Shown: positions 50,946 to 60,000 of the stretch, piece after piece
How the letters are laid out: every line of letters starts with the position of its first letter
How positions within the stretch are numbered: position 1 is the stretch's first letter
DNA from: Hemibagrus wyckioides
Lineage: Eukaryota; Chordata; Actinopteri; Siluriformes; Bagridae
Direction: 5' to 3'
Assembly (NCBI RefSeq): GCF_019097595.1
Contig: NC_080734.1
Coordinates: forward strand, 3,471,892 to 3,535,891
DNA: 64,000 nucleotides
Position numbers and translations under genes: made by a program
Notes under the pieces: model-generated
The model's database searches: none
Seen by the model: the letters and a program-made list of their open reading frames with translations, nothing else
Told to the model about the DNA's origin: nothing

Positions 50946-51654
50946 TGTCACTGTGTGTATCAGTCCACTCACCTGGGTTCTCTACAGAAACTTCTAAAAT
51001 TATTCACCTTAAAATTGTTCAAACTATACTATACTTTACTTCCGGCTGTCAGTCAGTCGTTATCTGTGCGTTACCATGACAACAAGCAATGCTCTATCCA
51101 TCTGTGGCATATTTGGGAATTAATGTTGATATTGGTGCAAAAATAATCAGACATGTTTGTCTGTATTGGGCCTGAAACTTACCTCAGGTACACGATTATA
51201 ATGTTTGGGTTATAGAGCTGTGTGTAAAAATGATATCACACTCGCAGTCACGTACGATGTGAGGATGTGTAGATGTTCAGTAAGACGGCATGATCGCGAG
51301 TGTGATACGGCTTTTAAATGAAGCGTGCATGAAGTGAAAGTCTTGTTGTGATCCTGTATTTATCATCTGTAAATGAGGCGGTCATCCGTGCAGTGGACTG
51401 GAAAGTGTAGAGAAAGCATATCCTGAAGTATTTCATTTCACAGCAATTTGCTAACAAATAGTTTTTTTTTAAGAACATCACACTTTTCAACTATTTCTAG
51501 TTACAGTTAATGTTGTCCTCAAAACAAGTTAGTTCCTGTTCTCACTTACGTTGTTGCAGCTATAAACAGTCGTCCCCTCACCCACCAGCGTCGCTTTCTC
51601 GCTTTCTCTCTCTTGAAGGTAAAGACAAAAACCATGTTACAGAGGACGCACTGA
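50946..51654. other. intergenic, unique
   Basis: Unique sequence about 1-2 kb upstream of the dll4 promoter. Nothing could be recognised with confidence. Confidence 0.4.
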
Positions 51655-51860
51655 CACTGGAGACTCCTTCCATAAAACTTCATATCTTATGGATGAGCTG
51701 TTGCTATAGAAACGATAACGTATCAGAACGAATGCAACTCACAGCTGCCCTACTGTCAGAGCCGCTGTTATGGAAAACTAATCAACACCTACTAATCAAC
51801 GATCAGAGTCCTCAGAGCTGTGGGATAAAATACTGTGAACATGCTGAGTTTTTCTCTTTT
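51655..51860 (+). mobile_element. CACTGGAGACTCCTTC-ended family member
   Basis: The start CACTGGAGACTCCTTCCATA is followed by GAGCTGTTGCTATAGAAACG and GAAAACTAATCAACAC, matching 28580-28811 in order. It is only about 1.1 kb upstream of the dll4 transcription start. Confidence 0.65.
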
Positions 51861-51999
51861 TTTACATAGAAATATACTCATTTGATCTGAATTTTGGAGA
51901 AAGGATTCTGAATATGGTTCTTCTTCAATGCTAGCTTCGACGATTCTTATCTCCTCCTTCTGCTTTTTCATACATGATTTATTTACACACACTGTCAGG

Positions 52000-52290
52000 A
52001 GGTAAATGGTTTCCTTGAGGGTTCTTTATCTAGTACTAATAAACACTGCTGTAGGGTCCTAGATAGAAACGTTTTCCAGAACCAGCAGCTGAAGAACCCT
52101 TAAGAGCTTCAACAGTTTCATTCCTTTTGCTGGATTAATGATTCTTTAATATACCTCTTCATTTTTTTATGGGAACATTCGGTTCCTTAAGCGTACTCAG
52201 AAGCATCTCTGATAAGGTTCTACACAGAAAACCAAGAGGAACAACTGAAGAACCCTTTAAGCTTCATCCAGGAGATTTCTCATGCTTTTA
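52000..52290. repeat. GGTTC/GAACC-rich repeat fragment
   Basis: GGGTTCTTTATCTAG, AAGAACCCTTAAGAGCTTCA, TCTCTGATAAGGTTCTACAC and GAAGAACCCTTTAAGCTTCA resemble units of the 7.0-8.6 kb array. Confidence 0.5.
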
Positions 52291-52377
52291 TTTTGTTAAA
52301 TAAATCAAATTTAATCATACAGGGCTCTACAGTGAAGATTTTATGCTGCTACGGTTTTTAACTTTAAAAAGAGTTAC

Positions 52378-52568
<191 letters not shown>

Positions 52569-52639
52569 TTCAGCCTCCAAGTGAACCGACTCCTTGCAGC
52601 GCAGTGTGTTGTTTGTCCCAGTAGCCTACATGTGCACAT

Positions 52640-52801
52640 CATTGTTGTTGGAGCGAGTGGGCGTGGCCTGAGAAGGAGGAGGCGAAGGAGACGGGGGGAT
52701 CTGAATAAAGTGGGCGGGTCTAATGATGGACAGTTTATGTAATGAGCAGCGCGGACTCGAGGCTCGTATAAATAGCGCCGTGCGCTTGCCCTAACACTTC
52801 A
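52640..52801 (+). promoter_or_regulatory. dll4: dll4 core and proximal promoter
   Basis: A TATA box TATAAATA lies at 52767-52774, with a pyrimidine/A start context (TTCATTC, A at 52801) about 34 bp downstream as the likely transcription start. Upstream are a SOX-type CATTGTT (52640-52646), a KLF/SP-type GGGCGTGGCC (52659-52668) and a GC box TGGGCGGGT (52711-52719). The position, about 470 bp before the initiator ATG in an uninterrupted 5' UTR, supports it. The exact start is inferred and could differ by several bases or lie at additional sites. Confidence 0.7.
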
Positions 52802-53268
52802 TTCACGACTTAAGGAGGGACGCGTGAGGACGGTTTGCGTGATTACGGCACCCGAACGCACACAGTCGCATAAAACACACACATACACACACCCCGAGGC
52901 GACTCTCTCTCCCACACACACACACGGGAGGTTTGTGGAATAGAGTGAACATGCAAGGACGGGACGGATAATAAGACTGGATCCAGCGCTTCACCTTCAC
53001 CTTTTGGATAACCTGGAAATTTGAACGCGCCTTTTGCGCACGGAAGAAGAAGAAGAGCGGCGAGCGACGCGCGCAGGAATATATATATATCCCCCTTCTT
53101 CTTCTCCTCGTACTTTTGTGTGCTTTATTTATTTATTTTTCACCCCACATTCTTTGAAGCCTTCCTTCCACTTTGGGAATAGGAGCTTGAATTTTTTTTT
53201 GGGCTAGGAAATATTCCCCGCGGGTGACCCGGCTGCCCCGCCACAGCATTTTGGGAAAATATAAAAGG
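52801..53268 (+). other. dll4: dll4 5' UTR
   Basis: About 468 nt from the inferred start to the initiator codon. It contains CA tracts (52876-52925), one upstream ATG (52951) and pyrimidine-rich sequence (53087-53110). No intron signal is needed within it. The 5' boundary is inferred from the TATA box. Confidence 0.6.
52951..52971 (+). other. upstream ORF of 6 codons in dll4 5' UTR
   Basis: ATG with A at -3 opens a six-codon frame (MQGRDG) that ends at TAA, about 300 nt before the main start. It is the only ATG I found in the inferred 5' UTR, so it could modestly reduce or modulate translation. Confidence 0.4.
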
Positions 53269-53322
53269 ATGGCAGCTTGGTTCACCTTTCTGATCGCATG
53301 CTTCAGCGCGCTCCTAACGCAG
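53269..53322 (+). CDS. dll4: dll4 coding exon 1 (signal peptide)
   Basis: Encodes residues 1-18, a hydrophobic signal sequence ([18 protein letters not shown]). Donor CAG|GTAAAT; phase 0. Confidence 0.9.
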
Positions 53323-53406
53323 GTAAATAAACCATTATCTTCATCATCTTCTTTATGAGTTCTATATCTGACAATGTTGCGGCGCAGAGTGCTGAAGAAC
53401 CAGAAC

Positions 53407-53446
<40 letters not shown>

Positions 53447-55148
53447 CAGATCTGAGCTGAGAGATGAAGAGCGCTTGACAACACAAAGCTGCATCTTTTT
53501 TTCCTCTCGCTAATTTTTTCCTTTCTCCAAGTCGAGCTGCATGAACAGTTCAGTAAAGTATACACAACTGCTTCAAAAATTGGTTCACAGGAAATAAAGA
53601 AAGAAATAAAACAGGACTGGTGGTGTGTGTGTGTGTGCTGTGTGTGTGTGTGCTGTGTTTTTGGAGCAGCTGTAAAGGATTAAGTGTGTGTGTGTTTTTT
53701 TGTATTGTTTTTGTTTGTTTTTTTTGGAAAACCTATAAAGGAGAGCAGTTTAGCAATCCAGGATGTTAGGATCAAATGATGAATTGATGAACGATTTGCG
53801 GGATCGTTTTTAGGAAATGCTTGAGTTTGTGTTGATTAAATGATGGAAAGGAACTACACTGATGAGGAGAAGTGTTTAGGTCTGATCAGGTCTGGTGAAG
53901 ATCATGGTACACATTAAACTATAATAATAATTATAATAAAGATGCCAAACTCTTTCCTGTTACTTTTGTTGTTAAATGAAACATCTGTGGCATGAAGCCA
54001 CCATAGACACCAACATAAGCTTCAAAAGGTCAACCACATGCACCTTCACAGGCAGGTTAAACACACACACCTTCATGTCTTTCGTTTTGTGTCTATATAT
54101 AAATATCTAGATACTGGGATCTGGTTTTTTCGAGCTCAAGCTCCACGAGTTCAAGAATTTTAAAGGTCTGCTGGCGAGCGGAACCCCATGCAGACCGGAC
54201 TGCAGGACTTTTTTCCGCGTTTGTCTGAAGAACTACCAGACGAACGTGTCTCCAGGAGACTGCATCTTCGGCAGCAACATCACCCAGGTGCTGGGCTCCA
54301 ACTCGTTCAGGATGGAAGAAGGACACCAGAGCCTCGTACGCCTGCCCTTCTTCAACTTTGGATGGCCGGTAAGAGAGAGAAAAAGATTGCAGAAAATGCA
54401 GTTTAGTGATTATTGCACAGGATATAAAATCTGATGGTGCAGAAGCATGCACCTGCACAGCTCTTGAGCTCTTAACGCTTGTTTATAGAATCAGGAATCA
54501 GTTTTATATCATCTTCACAGCTTCAAGGTGTATTTATGAGATTTTCTCCTCTTAGGGATCGTTTTCTTTGGTTATTGAGGCCTGGTATTCACCCACAGAG
54601 GATCCACCTGTAGGTAAGTACTTCCACTTTTATCCACAAGAGGGCGACACTATAGTACACACTAATGCTTTACTGAACTGTTTTTCTCTACAAAGTATTA
54701 ACAGAGCTTATGTGCACTGTGTATTCATGTTAGATTCAATTCTATTATTATTTTTTGTTGCTCTGATGAAAAAGCGTTTCTGTTGCAAAAAAAAGCCAGC
54801 AAAGCTGTTGTTTTTGTGAAGCACACGTACAATCGTGGAACTGCGCTTTCCTCTGGCTTCAAAAACACCTTCACATTCTCATACTCAAACACAATTGGAC
54901 TTCCTTTAGTGTATTTTTGGCGTGGGAAAGCGCAGTGGGCTTTGGTGAGAATACTCGACGCTTGCCAAAACCATCCGACGGCACTTTCCTGTATTTTACA
55001 CCTTTCTGTGTCCCGCCCTTTGGAACGGGATAATAGCATGGGAATGTTTTTGCGCTCGACTTAAAGGAAAAAGGAAATTCAGGGTCTTTTTTTTTTGAAT
55101 GCCTATGGATTAGAGTCCACCTCAAAGTCCGTTATCAGGAGCATAAAC

Positions 55149-55208
<60 letters not shown>

Positions 55209-57030
55209 TTCTTTCACCCATCTTATAAGATGTTTTCCTTTCTTTCTTTTCCCACAGACTCAAACAACCCCGACTTACAGATTAGTTCTTTTCCCATCCA
55301 AAGACAGCTGGAAGTAGGGGCTGAGTGGTCTCAGGATGTCCAAAGCAGTCAGCAGACGGAGCTAAGGTATTCTTACCGGTTCATCTGCAATGAAAATTAC
55401 TACGGAGACAGTTGTTCCAAAATATGCACGCCCAGGGACGACCGTTTTGGCCACTACACCTGCAACCCAGACGGGCAGTTATCCTGTCTCCCTGGCTGGA
55501 AAGGGGAATACTGCGAAGAACGTAAGCAATCAGAGATCACCACGCACTGGCCTTTAGGAGACTCAGGGTCTGCTTTAGTGCTTCACCTTGCTCTCAGACA
55601 GGAAAAAAACAAACCTGTGTTCTTTCTCAGGTCTACATCGGGCCTCTGGTTTAATCGCCCAAACTCATAACCCTCTATTTGTTTAAAAAAGAAATTCAGA
55701 TGTAACCCAGGCACCTAGTCGTCCTGGAGATCTGCTGCCTAGTAGAGTTCACTTCAAGCCATGGGGACATATTCACCCAGGTGTTCTGTAGTAGCTGGAG
55801 CTTATTCCATCCATATGGCTTTAAATGAAACTCTGCATGGCATGCCGATAAATCTTCGCGCTACTTTTCCTTTAATTTCCATTACAATTTCCAAACCATG
55901 TTTAAAAATCTTAAAAGATCTTTTGCTCTGCCTGCTATTTGTAAATAATAAACCTTCAGGCTGTTTGGTCTGATGCAGACCTTCTTTTTTCTTTTTGCAT
56001 CCAGAGACCTCTTAAACTTTTTACTGCAGTGGTTGTTTACTTACAAAACGTTTTTTTATTGCATTTATCGTTAGAGTTAAGTAGATGTAATTTAAACCCT
56101 GCTCATTTCCTGTGTTATTGAGGTTCGGATAACCGATGTTCGGATTAAGCCGATAACCATGACTCAGAAGGTGATGATTAATATAACAGCTTTAATAACC
56201 ATGTTATCTTTAAAACTAGGCGTCTTTCTTTGTCGCTCATCTACGGCTATGTATGTTTGGAAATAGCGTACCTTTTTAAAATAAATGTAATCTGTATGAG
56301 TTTTATAGTAAAGCTCTAAAGTAAAAGTGTATGTAATGAATGGAACCAGGCCCAAGACAAGGAATGGTAGGGATTAGTGCCCCAAGAGTGCGCTTTGAAA
56401 AGCATGGGTGGATTTTAAGAGAAAATCTGGCAACCCTGTTAGAAACATGTCCAATATGTCAAGCCAGCTGCTTTCTCTAGCAGTCTGAGTAGCAGTCATT
56501 ATGGTTAATGCCATTACTGAGAGCCCCATGCGGTTTACTTTGCCAAATGCTCAGAGTTTGGATCTGGTTTCGGTCCTGGTTTTGTGCCTCTGGTGCATTT
56601 TGTCCCTCCTGCAGCATTTGTAGACTCTAATAAAACATACGCTGCAGGTATTACTGCAACTTCATCAGGGTGAGACTAAGAGTCACTCTAAAGGTAGATG
56701 AGAAGATGTACGCTTAAACCCCTGGCACATGAGATTAAAAAACAAGTATATATATATATATATATATCACATCATTACAACATGGCTAGAACTTTTCTAT
56801 TTGTACTTATATTTGCTTTTGGGGTTTTTTCTCATAGAACGTTCTTAGAGATTTGATCTTAAATGTGTGCTTTGACGAAGAAAAAGGCTGTGGATATCTG
56901 TGACCTAGATTTAGAGTGGGAGTGAAAGGTTTTAAATATATAGGGAGAAGCACAAATTTTATAGGGAAAGAGAAGTGGGCATGCGCAGACACCTTTGCTT
57001 ATTACTGGAGAAACGGGATAAACTACGGCG

Positions 57031-57065
<35 letters not shown>

Positions 57066-60000
57066 TGTGTGGGCGCGGGGCCAGAAAGAGAGAGAGAGAG
57101 GGAGAGAGCGCGTGCTTGGTAATTTAATCCCGGGCGAGCACGCGCCGCGCTAATCGCAGCGTTATTATCCGACACGCGCCGCCGTTGCGCGCTCCTCATT
57201 GTGGCTCTGCGGCGTGGCAGCTGCAAAATTACGGTTCGCGCGGCCTGAGAACAACAATAGCGGCAGCTGTCCGTCTTTTTTCTTCTTTTAATTGAGATGG
57301 AGCATCTGTTCCGGTCCAAAAAGCAGCAGTTCAACCCACTTAAAAAAAAAAAAAAAAGGCTCAGTGTGTCACCCAGAGGCCAATTACAAACAGCGAGGGC
57401 ACGCGCGCCTCACAGGTTCTGACCAATCAGGTGCTCGTAAACCAGGGAGGGGCGTGGCCAGGTTAGCTCCAACGACGATATTGGGATAGAGCGGAATCCC
57501 TGGATTAGCAAAAGTAGCTAATACAACTAGCACCTGGAACTTTTCAAAATTACGGTAAAAACGTTTGAGAAGTGAAAATTTCATACTTATTAAGAATAAT
57601 AATTAATCTAATCTAAACAGCAAGCCAGTTCGTTAGCCGAAAGTAGCTAGCGCGTATAAGGCGAAAGCTCGTTGTCATGGTTACAGTGCGTGAGCTGCTT
57701 GTATATTTATATATAGACACAAAATGGCGCCATTTTATGTACAGGAAAGCAGCAAAATGTCAGAAAAAGTAAATTCCTTACCATTAAGTCATTAATAACA
57801 CGTATTGTGTCCAGATGGAGAATTTCACAATGTCCAATAGTGAGAAACAGACACACAGATTCTTCATGTCTGCTTAATATGTGATCAGCTTTGCCTCGTT
57901 GATCAAAAATGTGCAAGGTCATTATTTCGTGTTTATAACTCGTTATTCCAAGATATCATTATTTCCACATGTTGGGTCCAGAAAACATAAAAATAAGTAA
58001 AAATCAGTAAAAATAAATAAATAAATAAAAAAATTAGTCTCAATCTCTGAGAATCAAAATAATATGGAAAAATAACGAGACAAGGACAAATAGGTTATTG
58101 AGTCAAAACAATGAGGTATTAAGTCAAATAAACAAGGTATTAAGCAGAAATAACAAGAAATTACGTTTAAATAATGAGTTAAATCAAAATAATTGAAATA
58201 ATGGAAATAATTGCATGTGGCAATCAAGAGGGGTCAAAATTCAAGGCACAACCACATCCTCAACAAAGAAAACGTCTTCATGTTACTGTAGCCCTGTGTG
58301 TTTATGGCCAGAATACAGGCGTATCTTCATCAGATCAGCTAAGAAACATTTGTTTACAGAAAAAAAGTCATGCTACATCTCAGAACGTACGTTAGTGCTA
58401 TCCAGGTCAATATCATTGTTAACGATAGCAATCCAATCTTGTGAATAATAAACATCGTTGACATAAGATCAGTGTTGATCAGCGTCTGTTCGTGTGTTTG
58501 TTTGTTTGTTTGTTTGTTGTGGTCAGTTGGGCCAAGGAGTCGTTTTTTTCTGTGCTAGCTCCCTAAACTTGCCTGTTTCTCATCAGTGGATAATAGAGAT
58601 ATGTGTTTCTCCGAGTGGGTTTCTGCTATTAATCATCATTAATCTGCTATTAATTAATTAAAGTCACGCTAGTTTGGTGCTCATTAGCTACACCACATGA
58701 CTTAACCTGAGGGACAGGTGAAAGACAGTCCTAAATAACCAGCGATAGCTACCGAATTATCAGGATTGTTCTTATTGCTGTTGCTTAATTCACATTAATT
58801 ATAGCAGGAAAGTTGATTTATTTTGGATGTATAGAGAGTTCCTGTGTTATTAATTTACATTTCCATTTCCTTTCACAGCGATCTGCCTTAAAGGCTGCAG
58901 TGAAGCTAACGGGAACTGCTCCAGCCCTGGGGAATGTGTGTAAGTACACAAGTTCACAAGAGCTATTTGTTTTTGGTGGCAGTTAATGGACCAGTATTCC
59001 AAAAATACTCCTTTATCACATTTTATACAAAAAGAAATGGTACAAATCAGTGCAATGTTTAAACTGTGTAAATATTCACCGTGTGCGATTACGTAAACGC
59101 AGAGAGTTAATTGGGTTCGGTGTAACGAACGCTGTTCTGTGGTTGTGTGGTGCAGGTGCAGAGAGGGCTGGCAGGGAATGTTCTGCACCGAGTGTAAGAA
59201 ACACCCCGTGTGTAAGCATGGTACATGCCACAAGCCGTGGGAGTGTCACTGTAAAGAAGGATGGGGGGGACTCTTCTGTGATCAAGGTGAGTCTGAACAC
59301 CAAGCTGATTAAATAAATAACCGATTAAATAAATAAACATTACGAGATTAGAATGAGTTCAAAGCTTTTTACAGAAACTTTCTGAAAATGAACCCCAACC
59401 CCCACCCCCCACCCCCCGTCCCCCGTCTTTACACAATGGTACATTCCTAATGTATATTCAACTGTAATGCCACTGCATGAGTACAGCTTCTACTACAACC
59501 AAATGCAGCTCCTTGAGGCTTCCTTTTGTGTTATTAAGTTACACAAGACAGTTAAATCATTCCAGATGTATGTGTTTTATATAGAACACTTCAGCGTTTC
59601 CTCCCAGTGACAAACTAGAGAACCTTTAGGAAGCTGTATGGAAGTTGTTTTCAGAATTTCTAGAGACAAAATGCGGAAAAAAATGTTCCCATATTCCGAG
59701 ATCAATTAGTGTCAGAATTCCAGAATCAAGCCTTTAAAAAAAATAGGTATCTCTATCTAAATGCAGGAACCGTTTTCTAAAAGCAGGAACCTTCTCCTTA
59801 AAGAAAGAACCTCATTTAATGAACAAGAACTATTATCTGACAACAGGAACTCTTTTCTGAGAAGAGGATAAAAGAATGAGGAGTAGGAACCTCATTCTAA
59901 ACAGGAACCATTTTCTAGGGGAAAGAACCCTGAACTATTTAAAAGGAACCTGTTTCTACAGTTATATACATTAGGAATGTACTAATGTTTCTTTTATTTA

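Larger units (their letters stand above)
55522..58878 (+). other. dll4: dll4 intron 4 (3,357 bp)
   Basis: The largest intron. It contains mostly unique sequence, a short TA tract (56745-56768), a TG then GA compound tract (57029-57110), the CpG-rich block at 57,120-57,310 and AAAT-rich sequence (57990-58060). No other gene is seen inside. Confidence 0.85.

Noticed and set aside
48283..51146. Open frames of 318 and 940 codons rich in Tyr, Thr, Ile and Leu
   Set aside because: They come from the 5-bp array, whose forward units lack stops.
54783..55125. Overlapping open frames on both strands in dll4 intron 3
   Set aside because: Phase and canonical splice sites place this in an intron; the open frames are better explained by a complex non-coding enhancer.
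55522..55670. Read-through of dll4 exon 4 into intron 4 as coding sequence
   Set aside because: The donor AAC|GTAAGC is strong, and exon 5 continues the EGF 1 domain in phase.
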